The notes beneath the pieces are model-generated. The model did no database searches. It saw only the letters and a list, made by a program, of their open reading frames with translations, and had not been told where the DNA came from. This document shows positions 9,041 to 18,738 of a stretch of 64,000 nt of DNA, one piece after another. Position 1 is the stretch's first letter. Each line of letters starts with the position of its first letter. A program made the position numbers and the translations under genes. The stretch comes from a bacterium (lineage in GTDB: Bacteria > B130-G9), in contig DATLAJ010000057.1 in assembly GCA_035527515.1 (NCBI GenBank), positions 16,436-80,435 of the forward strand, written 5' to 3'.

Positions 9041-11809
9041 TTGTCATCTTTCAGCGGGGGCCCACGCCGAAACAACCGACCTAGTGCGGTCAGGTCGGCG
9101 CTCGGGCCTATGCTGTTCCTGCTGGCGTTCTTCACCTATCTGAAGACCCTCTGCCCCACTATCTATGTCGGCGACAGCGGGGAGCTCGTCACGGCCGCAA
9201 GCTGCCTGGGCATACCTCATCCGCCGGGCTACCCGATCTTCGTTATCTTGATCAGGCTCACAAGCATTGTCTTCCCGTTTGGCTCGCTCGCCGAACGGTG
9301 TGCCCTCGCCTCGGCGCTGTTCGGGGCGGCGAGTGTGTTCGTTCTCTTCAGAATCTGCCTTTGCGTATCCGAAAGCGATCGCCGTAATAACCCGCCGCCA
9401 CGCTTCGCTGTCCTGGGCTCGACGATAGCTGCCGTTGCCTTCACATTCTCCCTCACTTTCTGGTCGCAGACAACGATCGCAGAGGTCTATGCGCTTACTC
9501 TTCTGATGATTCTCTTGATACTCTATCTCGTTGTGCTGTGGCAGCGTGAACCAGATGGAAAGAGGGACCACAGGTTGCTCCTTGCCGCTGCGTTCATAGG
9601 CGGCCTGGGGCTGTCGAGCCACCACACAGTCGCCCTAATCCTCGCAGCGCTAGTCGTCTATGTAATATACAGATCCCCCCGACTGCTCCGAAACAGCGGC
9701 GTAGTCTTCGGCGCAACGGTGCTCGGCGTTCTCGGGGCATCGGCCTACCTCTATCTCGCGTTCCGCGCCTCGACCAACCCACCGCTCAACTGGGGCATGC
9801 CAGAGACGCTCTCGCGATTTTGGGACCATATCCTACGCCGCGAATACGGCAGTTCGAGTCACACTGAGCGAACGTTCGCCCTTGTCATCAAACAGCTGGG
9901 CTTCTACGCTTCCATGCTCGTCAGACAGTTCACGCCGCTGGGCGTCATCCTCTCGGCAATCGGGCTCGCAGCTGCGGTCCGACGCCGAAACAAGGCGCTG
10001 CTCATGCTTCTTGCGTGCTTCTTGCTCAGCAGCCTGTTCTTCATCCTATATACCAATTACAGGCTCATCCCCCGCGACAAGTCCCTAGTCGAGGTCTTCT
10101 TCATCCCATCCTTCGCCGTCGCCGCCATCTTCCTCGCCCTCGGCGCCTCATCCGTGCTGCGGAAGGTTTGTGACCTGATAAAGTCGCGCAGCATGTCCGC
10201 TGTTGCGGCCATCGCCTTAGCGGTCTTGGTGTGTGCGCTGCCGTTGTTTGCCAACTACTTCTACAACGACAAGAGCCGCAACTTCCTCACATACGACTAC
10301 GGCGTCAACGTCATTAAATGCTTGCCAAGCGACGACGCCATCGTTTTCGTTGACCGGGACATGGAGGTCTTCACGCTGCTCTTTCTGAAGGATGTCGAGC
10401 GCACCTGTCCAAACATCGAAGTAATCGACCGCTCAGGCATCTTGAGGCGTGATTTTTACGTCAAGGACATGAGGCTGATGCCCGAAAAGCAGCGCCAGGT
10501 CGCTCAGTTGCAGGCGGAGCATCGGCTGTTTGGGGAGGAGACGAGGCCTATATGCTACGTGCCGGGCGTCGATCTCGGCGGCATCAAGGAGTTCAAGCTC
10601 AAGCCGGTCGGCGTCGCAACGCTGCTCGTTCCGGCCAAAGATGCGGGCGAGTTCTCTGAACGTGAGCGAGATGTGCCCGATACTCTCGTCAGCAGGAGCC
10701 TCGAAGACCCCACCATCTTCAAGGACTACACGTCTCGGTGCGTGGCCATGGTTTGGCAGCTACAGCTCGGCGACTCTTACTACTGGCAGGGCGATCGCGA
10801 CAAGGGGAAGAGGTTATGGAGCGATTCAAGCAGGACTGCGGGGGACATTATGATCCTGCACACAATGCTGGCGGAGAAGGCTGTTGGCTGCGGAGAGACA
10901 CAAGTTGCAATAGAAGAGTACAAAAAGATCGCAGATATCAGGCCCCAAGACCAGCTCGTCCGCATGAACCTCGGCATGTTGCTCGAGCGCGAGGGGAGGC
11001 TTCGCGAGGCGCTCGACGCGTTTGACAGCGTGCGCCGGGCAGACCCCACGTTCCTGCCAGCCCTCAAAGCCTGCGTCAACATCGAGGTCAGGCTCAAAAA
11101 CTTCAAGAAAGCGATAGGGACGGCGAACCAGATCGCAAAGCTAGCGCCTCGCGACCCGAACTCGCTTCGCAATCTTGGCATCGTGCACGAGCTTGCCGGC
11201 GAATACCAGGAGTCGCTCGCTGCGTATCGGCGTTCTGTGGCGGTGAGTCCCACGTTTGCTCTGGCCTACGCGGATATAGCGCTTCTTCAGGAGAAGATGG
11301 GGGATGAAGACGCGGCAAGAGATGCGATGCGGCGTGCGCTTGCGCTCGATCCTGACCTTCCGACGAGGGATGCGCGGTTGAGTCAGAGCAGCTTGGCCGT
11401 GGAGCTGCTGGCAGAGGGCGAGGCGTCAGGGACGGAGGACCTTGAGAGCCTTTCGGCTGATCAGCTCCAGAGGAGGATGAGAGCCCTCGTCGCTGCCAAG
11501 CGTTATTCGCTGGCGATTGAGGTGTGCAAGCGCCTTGCACAGCTCAGGCCTAACAGCCCGCAACCGATGGTTGAGATGGGAATGCTGCTCGACCAGACTG
11601 GCAGGTTGCCGCAGGCCGAGGCGGCGTTCAAGAAGGCGCTTTCGATCGATCCTGATTCTGTCGAGGCGCACAATGCGCTTGGCGTCGTCTATGCTAAGCG
11701 CAAGCAATACAAAGATGCGCGGCGCGAGTGGGAGGCGGCGCTTAAGCTGAAGCCGGATTCCGCGGGCACGCTGAGCAATCTCAAGCAGCTCGAGCAGCTC
11801 GGGTATTAA
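9041..11809 (+). CDS. DUF2723 membrane protein with C-terminal TPRs (922 aa)
   Basis: The N-terminal motif TLCPTIYVGDSGELVTAA followed by PHPPGYP is the DUF2723 signature (GT-C-like fold with the Asp/Glu pair in the first outer loop). About ten hydrophobic segments run to residue ~410. A soluble region follows, then tetratricopeptide repeats (about residues 610-760 and 840-920, e.g. AEAAFKKALSIDPDSVEAHN). Family members are thought to transfer sugars from lipid carriers to extracytoplasmic acceptors; the exact substrate is unknown. The first start is TTG at 9041, 24 nt after the beta-helix gene; the next in-frame ATG is 9110, which would remove a basic 23-residue lead, so the start is uncertain. 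Probably co-transcribed with the upstream gene, whose product could be its acceptor (inference). Confidence 0.85.
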   Translation: MSSFSGGPRRNNRPSAVRSALGPMLFLLAFFTYLKTLCPTIYVGDSGELVTAASCLGIPHPPGYPIFVILIRLTSIVFPFGSLAERCALASALFGAASVFVLFRICLCVSESDRRNNPPPRFAVLGSTIAAVAFTFSLTFWSQTTIAEVYALTLLMILLILYLVVLWQREPDGKRDHRLLLAAAFIGGLGLSSHHTVALILAALVVYVIYRSPRLLRNSGVVFGATVLGVLGASAYLYLAFRASTNPPLNWGMPETLSRFWDHILRREYGSSSHTERTFALVIKQLGFYASMLVRQFTPLGVILSAIGLAAAVRRRNKALLMLLACFLLSSLFFILYTNYRLIPRDKSLVEVFFIPSFAVAAIFLALGASSVLRKVCDLIKSRSMSAVAAIALAVLVCALPLFANYFYNDKSRNFLTYDYGVNVIKCLPSDDAIVFVDRDMEVFTLLFLKDVERTCPNIEVIDRSGILRRDFYVKDMRLMPEKQRQVAQLQAEHRLFGEETRPICYVPGVDLGGIKEFKLKPVGVATLLVPAKDAGEFSERERDVPDTLVSRSLEDPTIFKDYTSRCVAMVWQLQLGDSYYWQGDRDKGKRLWSDSSRTAGDIMILHTMLAEKAVGCGETQVAIEEYKKIADIRPQDQLVRMNLGMLLEREGRLREALDAFDSVRRADPTFLPALKACVNIEVRLKNFKKAIGTANQIAKLAPRDPNSLRNLGIVHELAGEYQESLAAYRRSVAVSPTFALAYADIALLQEKMGDEDAARDAMRRALALDPDLPTRDARLSQSSLAVELLAEGEASGTEDLESLSADQLQRRMRALVAAKRYSLAIEVCKRLAQLRPNSPQPMVEMGMLLDQTGRLPQAEAAFKKALSIDPDSVEAHNALGVVYAKRKQYKDARREWEAALKLKPDSAGTLSNLKQLEQLGY

Positions 11810-11890
11810 GGCCCAAATCGCGCAGCCCCGGCGGACGAATGTTGCAGGCAATTACGGCAGCTGGGGCCGAGCACAGAGAAATCTCCCCGC

Positions 11891-12325
11891 TCACTCAATA
11901 AATAGGTTGACGCGGGTCTTGCCCTTCTCGTCCTCGATCTCGATGATGTTCTCGTCCTCGAGGTCATCCAGATGCGCCACGAGCGCCTCAATGTCTATGT
12001 CGAGTCCCTCGATCTTGGTCTTGCCCGCCTTGGAAAGGAACTTCCCACCGAGTTTGGCCAGCGACAGCGGAAGCTTGATGTTCACCTTGGGCTTCTCCTG
12101 GTCGCCCTCAAAGACCTGTATCCGTAGCTTCTTGCCCTTGAGCGATTTTTTGTCTTTAACCTTGACGGCTCCAGCGGAACTTGTGCCCGTCGTGAAGTGA
12201 ACCGCGCCGCCTCCAACGGATTTCAGCAGCCCAGCCGCATCGTCCGCAGATATCTTGCCGTCCTCGACCATCTTCAGGATGCGCATGCGCTCCTCGTGAA
12301 CGGAATCCTGGTTCTCAATTGCCAT
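11891..12325 (-). CDS. SHOCT-like domain protein (144 aa)
   Basis: Residues ~12-38 (ERMRILKMVEDGKISADDAA) match the short helical YvlB-type SHOCT-like motif, a small oligomerisation or association module. The remainder is Lys-rich, then forms an amphipathic region (KLPLSLAKLGGKFL), and ends with an acidic segment (DDLEDENIIEIEDEKG). There is no signal peptide or membrane segment. GGGAGAG sits before the ATG. It begins 12 nt downstream of gatB on the same strand, so the two are likely co-transcribed. Related proteins often lie beside envelope-stress genes; function here is not established. Confidence 0.7.
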   Translation of the reverse strand: MAIENQDSVHEERMRILKMVEDGKISADDAAGLLKSVGGGAVHFTTGTSSAGAVKVKDKKSLKGKKLRIQVFEGDQEKPKVNIKLPLSLAKLGGKFLSKAGKTKIEGLDIDIEALVAHLDDLEDENIIEIEDEKGKTRVNLFIE

Positions 12326-12337
12326 CTTTCTCTCCCT

Positions 12338-13798
12338 CTATTTGTTATTCTCCACAATTACTTCTCTAACGAGGCGATTGATAGTCTCGGGATCAGCCTG
12401 CCCCTTGGTGCGCTTCATCACCTGCCCAACGAAGAACCCGAGCACGTTGAGCTTGCCCTTCTTTATCTTCGCAAGGAGGTCCGGCCTTGAATCGGCGACC
12501 TCGCGGATTATGTCGCAGATGAGGCCCTCGTCCGAAACCGTTGACAGATTCTGTTCGGTGACGATCGTCTTGGGAGCTTTGCCCGTCTCGAGGACCTGCT
12601 CGAAGACATCCTTCGCGATCTTGCCGCTGATCTTGCCGTCCTTAACCAGGGCGAGAAGCTCGGCCAGATGTTCGGGCGATACTGGGCACTCATTGATGCT
12701 GATGTTGCGCTCTTTGACGACCCGGAGAACTGATCCCATGACCCAATTGCTGACCGCTTTGCCGTCGCCGTGAAGCGAGGCGGCTTTCTCGAAGTAGTCC
12801 GCGACCTCCTGGCTGGCCGTGAGGACAGAGGCGTCGTAGTCGGAAATGCCATACTGCTCGATCAGTCGCCGGCGCTTTGCATCCGGGAGCTCCGGCAGCG
12901 TCCGCCCTATCTCCGCTGTCCACTCGTCGTTCGCGTCGAGAAAGACCAGGTCAGGCTCCGGGAAATACCTGTAGTCGTGTGACTCCTCCTTGCTCCTCAT
13001 CAGGAAAGTCCTGCCTGAGGCGGCATTGAACCCATAGGTCGCCTGCTCGACTGCCCCACCGGCCTCGATGACGTCCTGGTGCCGCATCATCTCGTATTCA
13101 AGCGCGCGCTTGGCGAACCTGAACGAGTTGAGGTTCTTGATCTCGCATCTGGTCCCCAGGCTGCCGTCCTCGTTGCGAAGTGATATGTTCGCATCGCACC
13201 TGAGGCTGCCCTCCTCCATGTTGCAGTCGCTCACGCCGCAGTATCGCATGATCGTCCTGAGTTTCAGCAGGTATTGTCGGGCCTCCTCTGGGCTTTCGAG
13301 GTCTGGCTCGCTCACTACCTCAATGAGAGGCACGCCGCAGCGGTTGAAATCGATCAGGCTTGTCCCCTCGAGGTTGACCTGCTCGTTATGCAGCGACTTG
13401 CCAGAGTCCTCCTCGAGGTGGAGGCGGTTTATGCGGATGCGTTTCTGCCTGACGTTTCCCGCCTCGTCCTGAACATCGATGCTTATGTAGCCGTCTGTCG
13501 CGAGCGGCAGCTCGAACTGCGTGATCTGAAAGCCTTTCGGGAGATCAGGATAGAAATAGTTCTTGCGGGCAAACTGGCTCCGTGGACTTATCTTGCAGTT
13601 GAGGGCGAGGGCCGCCTTGATCGCCAGCTCAACTGCCCTTTTGTTGAGAACGGGAAGCACGCCCGGCAGACCCAGGCAAACCGGACAGGTGTTGGAGTTT
13701 GGCTTGGCGCCGAACTGGGTGCTGCACGAGCAGAATATCTTGCTCGCGGTTTTGAGCTGGACATGAACCTCGATACCGACGACGGGTTTGGGTTTCAT
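12338..13798 (-). CDS. gatB: Asp/Glu-tRNA amidotransferase subunit B
   Basis: With GatC and GatA (not in this window) it converts Glu-tRNA(Gln) or Asp-tRNA(Asn) to the amide. Recognisable parts are VVGIEVHVQL at the N-terminus, the zinc-knuckle-like CSC/CPVCLGLPGVLP, YFYPDLPKGFQITQF, and the C-terminal YqeY-like tail. An upstream in-frame TTG at 13834 would add 12 residues. I prefer the ATG at 13798: it places VVGIEVHVQL at the usual position, and a TTGAAC-N16-TAGAAT promoter overlaps those 12 codons and ends 8 nt before the ATG. There is no Shine-Dalgarno sequence at 13798, so a leaderless mRNA is suggested. The length of 486 aa is normal. Confidence 0.95.
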   Translation of the reverse strand: MKPKPVVGIEVHVQLKTASKIFCSCSTQFGAKPNSNTCPVCLGLPGVLPVLNKRAVELAIKAALALNCKISPRSQFARKNYFYPDLPKGFQITQFELPLATDGYISIDVQDEAGNVRQKRIRINRLHLEEDSGKSLHNEQVNLEGTSLIDFNRCGVPLIEVVSEPDLESPEEARQYLLKLRTIMRYCGVSDCNMEEGSLRCDANISLRNEDGSLGTRCEIKNLNSFRFAKRALEYEMMRHQDVIEAGGAVEQATYGFNAASGRTFLMRSKEESHDYRYFPEPDLVFLDANDEWTAEIGRTLPELPDAKRRRLIEQYGISDYDASVLTASQEVADYFEKAASLHGDGKAVSNWVMGSVLRVVKERNISINECPVSPEHLAELLALVKDGKISGKIAKDVFEQVLETGKAPKTIVTEQNLSTVSDEGLICDIIREVADSRPDLLAKIKKGKLNVLGFFVGQVMKRTKGQADPETINRLVREVIVENNK

Positions 13799-13806
13799 GG
13801 CAATAG

Positions 13807-13834
13807 ATTCTATGGTGCGGGGCTTAAAGTTCAA
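13807..13834 (-). promoter_or_regulatory. Predicted gatB promoter, leaderless type
   Basis: On the minus strand, TTGAAC (13829-13834), 16-nt spacer, TAGAAT (13807-13812). Eight bases separate the -10 from the ATG at 13796-13798, so transcription should begin at or next to the start codon. No ribosome-binding sequence is present. Confidence 0.5.
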
Positions 13835-13906
13835 GGTCTCCCGCAGCCCCCGAAATGAGATTGACTGTTATCGGTCTAGAACGTTGATTACCAGGGACAA
13901 CACAGA

Positions 13907-16375
13907 TCAGCGCCGGCGCGTCGATAAAACTGGCTTTATATGCCAGATATCCTGCGCGTACTCCCGGATGGAGCGGTCGCTCGAGAACTTGCCCATCCGG
14001 GCCACGTTCAGTATCGCCTTCTTCGTCCAAGTGGCGACATCAGCGAACGTTTCCGAGGCACGGCGCTGCGCCTCGAGATAGGACGGGAAGTCGGCGAGGT
14101 GGTAGTATCTGTCGTTGTGGTCAAGAAGGTTGTGAAATACCCACCTAAACAGGCCGGGTTCGTTGGCCGAGAACATGTCACCGTTGATCGAATCCAACAC
14201 TCTCTTGACATCCGGATTCGTCTGGTAGTGCTCCCGCGGGTTATATGACCTTTCCCGGTCTAGCCTCTGAACGTCAGCGATTTTCAGGCCAAAAATGAAG
14301 ATGTTGTCCTCTCCAACCTCCTCCCGAATCTCTATGTTCGCTCCGTCCAGCGTGCCGATGGTCAGCGCCCCGTTCAGCGCGAACTTCATGTTCCCTGTGC
14401 CCGAGGCCTCCATGCCGGCGGTAGATATCTGCTCGCTCAGGTCGGTCGCTGGCACGATCACCTCAGCGAGCGAGACGCGGTAGTCAGGGACGAAGGCGAC
14501 TTTTAGAAGGCCATCTACCCTCGGGTCATTGTTGATGACGCGCGCCACGTTGTTTATGAGCTTGATGATCATCTTGGCAACCCAGTATCCGGGCGCGGCC
14601 TTGCCGGCGAAAACGAACGTGCGAGGGACGGCGGGGACCTTTCGGTCTTCCACGAGGATCAAATACTCGCGAATAATATGCAGGACATTCAGTAGCTGGC
14701 GCTTGTATTCGTGAATCCGCTTTGCCTGCACGTCGAACAGGGAGTTCGCGTTCACCACGACAGAGGTAGTGTCCTTGATCACCTTCGCTAGCCTCTCCTT
14801 GTTGGCAAGCTTGACTCGTCGGAATCGCTCCTGAAACCCCGCGTCGTCTGCGCAGGGCTCGAGCCTGGCTAGCTGGTCGAGGTCCTTGATCCAATCATCG
14901 CCAATCCGCTCCGTGATCAGGTCTGCCAGCCCGGGGTTCGCAAGTTTCAGCCACCGACGAGGCGTTATTCCGTTGGTCTTGTTGTTGAACTTCTCTGGCC
15001 ATATCTCGTAGAAGTCGGGGAAGAGAACTGTCCTGACGAGTCCCGAATGAAGGGCGGAGACGCCATTGACGGAATGGCTTCCGATTGTGGCGAGATGCGC
15101 CATTCGAACCTGCTTTTGCTCGCCCTCCTCGACAATCGATGTTCGGCGGAGTTTGTCCACATCGCCGGGGTAGAGTGTGGCGATGTCATCCAGGAAACAG
15201 CGGTTTATCTCATAGATGATCTGTAGGTGGCGTGGCAGAACTCGTTCGAACAACGCGACAGGCCACCTCTCGAGCGCCTCTGGCAGCAGAGTGTGGTTTG
15301 TGTAGGCCATTGTCCTGCAAGTGACGTCCCACGCGCTTTCCCATGGCACCGATTTCTCGTCAACAAGTATCCGCATAAGCTCCGCAACTGCCAACGCAGG
15401 GTGCGTGTCGTTAAGCTGGATGGCGACCTTTTCGGGGAACATCTCGAAGGATGCGTGTGCGATCTCGTATCTCCTGACGATGTCCCTGACCGCGCACGCT
15501 ACAAGGAAATACTCCTGTATGAGTCGCAATTCGCGGCCCTCGGCCTTGGCATCTGAGGGATACAGAACTTTCGACACGGTCTCGGAGCCGATCTTCTGCT
15601 CGACCGCCTTGAAGTAGTCCCCATCGTTGAATATCTCCATGTCGAACTCCTGAGAGGCGCGGGCGGAGTAAAGCCTGAGGCAGTTGACAGTTTCACCTCC
15701 GTAACCGGCTATTGGCATGTCGTAGGGCACGCCGATGATGAGCTGCCAATCCAGCCACATCGGGTTGTCGGCGCCATCTTTGGCCCGATAGTTCTCGACC
15801 CGGCCGTAGATTGGCACGGGGCAGGCCTTGCCGTATCGCTCGAGCTCCCACGGCGTCTTGTAGGCAAGCCAGCTGTCTGGCTTCTCCTTCTGATACCCGT
15901 CGGCTATCTCCTGCCTGAACAGCCCATATTCATAGTTGATACCATAGCCGTAGCCCGGTAAGTCGAGCGTCGCCAGAGAATCAAGAAAACAAGCCGCCAG
16001 CCGGCCGAGCCCGCCATTGCCGAGCGCAGCGTCGAACTCACTGTTCTCAACCGCTAGAGGGTCTGCGCCGAGCTTGAGAATGACATCTTGGCAGATGTCG
16101 GAGAGACCCAGATTGCAGAGGTTATTGCCAAGTGAGCGGCCCATGAGGAACTCGGCGGAAAGGTAGTGCACCCTTTTGGCGTCGGCCTTACTGTGGCGTA
16201 GTCTGGTCTTGAGCATCCTATCGACGAGCAGGTCCCTGACGGCAAGAGAGACGGCCCAAAAAAAGTCTTTTGCTCGTGCCTCCTTGAGAGCCTTGCCCAG
16301 AGAAAACTTGATATGCTGTCGAACTGACCGCTCAAACGCCGCAGCTGATACTTCACTTCTCACGTCCGTTATCAT
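13907..16375 (-). CDS. glgP: Glycogen/starch/alpha-glucan phosphorylase
   Basis: It releases glucose-1-phosphate from storage alpha-glucan by phosphorolysis, in the cytoplasm. The PLP site EASGTGNMKFALNGALTIGT is intact, with the pyridoxal lysine at about residue 664. VHYLSAEFLMGRSL, NGGLGRLAACFLDS and RIHEYKRQLLNVL are also family hallmarks. The length of 822 aa equals the usual ~800-840. TACAAT lies 8 nt before the ATG (16384-16389), with GGAG abutting the start; I find no clear -35. It lies between the RsbW/V gene (upstream, 91 nt) and gatB (downstream) on the minus strand. No other glycogen gene is in the window. Confidence 0.95.
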   Translation of the reverse strand: MITDVRSEVSAAAFERSVRQHIKFSLGKALKEARAKDFFWAVSLAVRDLLVDRMLKTRLRHSKADAKRVHYLSAEFLMGRSLGNNLCNLGLSDICQDVILKLGADPLAVENSEFDAALGNGGLGRLAACFLDSLATLDLPGYGYGINYEYGLFRQEIADGYQKEKPDSWLAYKTPWELERYGKACPVPIYGRVENYRAKDGADNPMWLDWQLIIGVPYDMPIAGYGGETVNCLRLYSARASQEFDMEIFNDGDYFKAVEQKIGSETVSKVLYPSDAKAEGRELRLIQEYFLVACAVRDIVRRYEIAHASFEMFPEKVAIQLNDTHPALAVAELMRILVDEKSVPWESAWDVTCRTMAYTNHTLLPEALERWPVALFERVLPRHLQIIYEINRCFLDDIATLYPGDVDKLRRTSIVEEGEQKQVRMAHLATIGSHSVNGVSALHSGLVRTVLFPDFYEIWPEKFNNKTNGITPRRWLKLANPGLADLITERIGDDWIKDLDQLARLEPCADDAGFQERFRRVKLANKERLAKVIKDTTSVVVNANSLFDVQAKRIHEYKRQLLNVLHIIREYLILVEDRKVPAVPRTFVFAGKAAPGYWVAKMIIKLINNVARVINNDPRVDGLLKVAFVPDYRVSLAEVIVPATDLSEQISTAGMEASGTGNMKFALNGALTIGTLDGANIEIREEVGEDNIFIFGLKIADVQRLDRERSYNPREHYQTNPDVKRVLDSINGDMFSANEPGLFRWVFHNLLDHNDRYYHLADFPSYLEAQRRASETFADVATWTKKAILNVARMGKFSSDRSIREYAQDIWHIKPVLSTRRR

Positions 16376-16466
16376 CTCCGCTCATTGTATGACTAACAAG
16401 CCGCATTCACTACAGACCACCTGTATGCGCTGTCGGCGCCCATTGCCGCTCGTCAGTCAAGCAGCC

Positions 16467-17300
16467 CTATTCGAAGGCCTTGACCGCCTCGTCAACAGTT
16501 TCGAAAGACTCGCAGATTCTGTGCATTCTGACTACCTCAAACAGGGCGCGGACCGCCTTGGTCATCCCTGCTATCTTCAGGTCGCCTCCTCTCGCGTTCA
16601 ATATCCTCAAACAGGAAAGAAAAGCGCCCAGCCCAGAACTATCGACAAAATCGAGGTTCCCGATGTCTAGAACAACTTGGCCGCTCTCGTTCAGGATTGG
16701 CAAGATATCCCGCTTGAACTCTTCAACATTACTCGCCTCCAGAGAGCGTCCTGGCAGCTTTACAACAGAAACATCTCCGACCTTCTCAACCTTCAGTTCC
16801 ATTACTATTGCTCCTTGGCTGAATTTCCTGCGATTCTGTTTTTTCTGACCGTCGTTCCTATATTTAGCCAGAACAATGCAGTTCCGACCATCCTTTCCCC
16901 GCAAATACATCACCTTATCTACGCTGTGTTCGATGATGTAAAGCCCGTAACCGCCCTCACGACCCTTGTCCAACATCGGCAACTGCTGGGGCTCGGGGTG
17001 AAACTCGACGCCCCAGTGATATAACTTCATCACAACCCGATCAGCATAGGTGTCAGCTGATATCTCAATGCGCCCATCGGTGCGCCCATTATACGCATGC
17101 CTGATGATATTGCTCGTGGTCTCAGTCAAAGCTAGTTCAAGCAAGTTGGTAGCTTCCTCATCGAGCACAGAGGCATCACAGACGTGTCGGACGAAGTCGC
17201 GGACCGCGGCCAGCTCAGCAAGGTCGCTGGTTACTTTTTTCTCTGCATGAGATAAGAGCTCAGGTTCCTGTCGGTTCTGACTGCTGACAGCGTTTGACAT
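16467..17300 (-). CDS. RsbW-like serine kinase/ATPase fused in frame to RsbV-like STAS domain
   Basis: Residues ~15-150 are a GHKL ATPase of anti-sigma-factor kinase type: LALTETTSNIIRHAY is the N box and KGREGGYGLYIIEHSVD the glycine box. Residues ~166-277 are a STAS anti-anti-sigma domain with DFVDSSGLGAF, which contains the serine that such kinases phosphorylate. In partner-switching systems these are normally separate proteins that bind each other. Here the reading frame runs through without a stop, yet a strong AAGGAG plus ATG begins exactly at the STAS domain, and out-of-frame TAG/TAA codons sit at the border. Either a fusion protein, or a fusion plus a free STAS protein (111 aa from 16802), is made. 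The ATG at 17300 is preferred to the TTG at 17318. No PP2C phosphatase or sigma factor is adjacent. Confidence 0.85.
   Translation of the reverse strand: MSNAVSSQNRQEPELLSHAEKKVTSDLAELAAVRDFVRHVCDASVLDEEATNLLELALTETTSNIIRHAYNGRTDGRIEISADTYADRVVMKLYHWGVEFHPEPQQLPMLDKGREGGYGLYIIEHSVDKVMYLRGKDGRNCIVLAKYRNDGQKKQNRRKFSQGAIVMELKVEKVGDVSVVKLPGRSLEASNVEEFKRDILPILNESGQVVLDIGNLDFVDSSGLGAFLSCLRILNARGGDLKIAGMTKAVRALFEVVRMHRICESFETVDEAVKAFE
16800..16816 (-). promoter_or_regulatory. Internal ribosome-binding site and start codon for the STAS domain
   Basis: On the minus strand, AAGGAG (16811-16816) is followed by 8 nt and ATG (16800-16802), in frame with the fused ORF. The +1 frame reads TAG (16805-16807) and TAA (16802-16804) right before this ATG. 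That is the TAATG overlap expected for two coupled genes. Confidence 0.75.
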
Positions 17301-17394
17301 CTTGCCCAAACGTTTCAACTCTTAATGCCTTCCCTTACCTTGTGAGACCAGTGCAAAAAACAGCAAGCCCTAAAAACCGCTACCCGCCAAGAGT

Positions 17395-18582
17395 TCAAGA
17401 CTCATTATCAATCTTATCAAACGGCGTTTCCGAGTCAACGCTTATATCTCGATCGCTTCCAGCGTCTCTCATACGCCGGTTAATGAACTCATTGGCAGCA
17501 TCAAGCCAGTGCGCCAGCATATTGCATAGATCAACAAAACCCGCGCAGCGCCGGGCGGCCTTAAGGGCGTTTGCGAGCGCGCGTGGGACATAGCGCACGA
17601 GTTCAGACTCGCCTCGCTGCCCAACCAAGGATACATAGGTGCCTGCCGCCTTGAGGCATCTTTGGACCGCGCACACACAAAGCGCCCTGCTCAAGCCAAG
17701 CCGGCGCAGAGTGTTACGAGGCCTTGCCGGCAGTAGCGAGAAATAATGGTCAAAGAGCTCCTGTTGATCGTCACGCTCAAGCGGCACGTAAGGGTCAAAG
17801 ATGAGCGAGGCAATGTCGTAGAGAATCGGGCCTAGCCGCGCATCCTGAAAATCGATCACATGAGGCCTGGCGTTTCTAATCATGAGGTTGCGCGAGTGGT
17901 AGTCGCGGTGCGTAAAGACCAGTTCCTGGCTCATCATCTCCCTGCATATCGCCTGGAAGTCTCTCTCGATGATGCTTCTTTCCGACCGGCTTAACTTTCT
18001 CCGTAGCACGATGTGCGAGAATGAGTCTAAGAAGCTGTTCAACTCCCATAAGAATCGATCGGCTGAGAATGAGTAGCTGTAGGCCGTGCAGTCTCGGGGG
18101 ACTTCCGGGGGCGGAAACTGCATGTAAACGAGATATTCGATAGCGGTTCGGTAGATGTCCTTGACGTTCTCCGTGCCGGCCTGGCCGATCAGATCGAAAA
18201 GCCTCGTATCCCCCAGGTCCTCTATGACAAGAAAGCCCAGGTGGTGGATGGCGAGATACATTTTCGGCACTGGCACACCACAGTTTTCGATGTAGCGCCC
18301 AACATCCACGATGATGCGGCTTGCTCTAGCCGAGCCATTGCCCGGCAGCAACATTGCGATTAGGGAGCATTCCTGAGGCCTGTCCAGGCCGCCGAAATCC
18401 TGGCCCAGTTCTGCGGCTTCGGAGCAGCTTTGGAGAAACCGTTGAGCCTTCTCCGTATCGGCAAACTCTAACCTGAAGAACTGTCTGGTCGAGACATCGC
18501 CTCTTAGTTTGGTGAGGACAAGGCCTGCGGTAGCGTCAGCAACCTGCTCGATGTGGGGTGGAAACGTTGAGTGCTTCGACAT
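17395..18582 (-). CDS. APH-fold small-molecule kinase, possibly anomeric sugar kinase
   Basis: The aminoglycoside-phosphotransferase/choline-kinase fold is shown by the Brenner-type catalytic loop FTHRDYHSRNLMI and the metal-binding VIDFQDARLGPILYDIASLI. LVIEDLGDTRLFDLI is the hinge-like segment. The pattern with conserved DFQDAR...YD resembles AmgK-type N-acetylmuramate/N-acetylglucosamine kinases of wall recycling; this is the most likely reading but not proved. The start is set at the ATG at 18582 (MSKHSTFPPHIEQ), because the 44 codons before it are Arg/Cys-rich and not domain-like. The length of 395 aa is slightly long. The RsbW/V gene follows after 94 nt. Confidence 0.8.
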   Translation of the reverse strand: MSKHSTFPPHIEQVADATAGLVLTKLRGDVSTRQFFRLEFADTEKAQRFLQSCSEAAELGQDFGGLDRPQECSLIAMLLPGNGSARASRIIVDVGRYIENCGVPVPKMYLAIHHLGFLVIEDLGDTRLFDLIGQAGTENVKDIYRTAIEYLVYMQFPPPEVPRDCTAYSYSFSADRFLWELNSFLDSFSHIVLRRKLSRSERSIIERDFQAICREMMSQELVFTHRDYHSRNLMIRNARPHVIDFQDARLGPILYDIASLIFDPYVPLERDDQQELFDHYFSLLPARPRNTLRRLGLSRALCVCAVQRCLKAAGTYVSLVGQRGESELVRYVPRALANALKAARRCAGFVDLCNMLAHWLDAANEFINRRMRDAGSDRDISVDSETPFDKIDNES

Positions 18583-18738
18583 CACCGTTGGACAGGCACA
18601 AGAGAATACTTGTCTTGTCCACAGAGGAGCTGCCGTAGGCACAAGAACATGGCGGCGCTTGAGGTCACCCCGTGACCCTGGGCGCCGCCAGCATCCACAT
18701 CCTCGGTTGCGCAAATCCGCACAAGATATGACCTGCTC

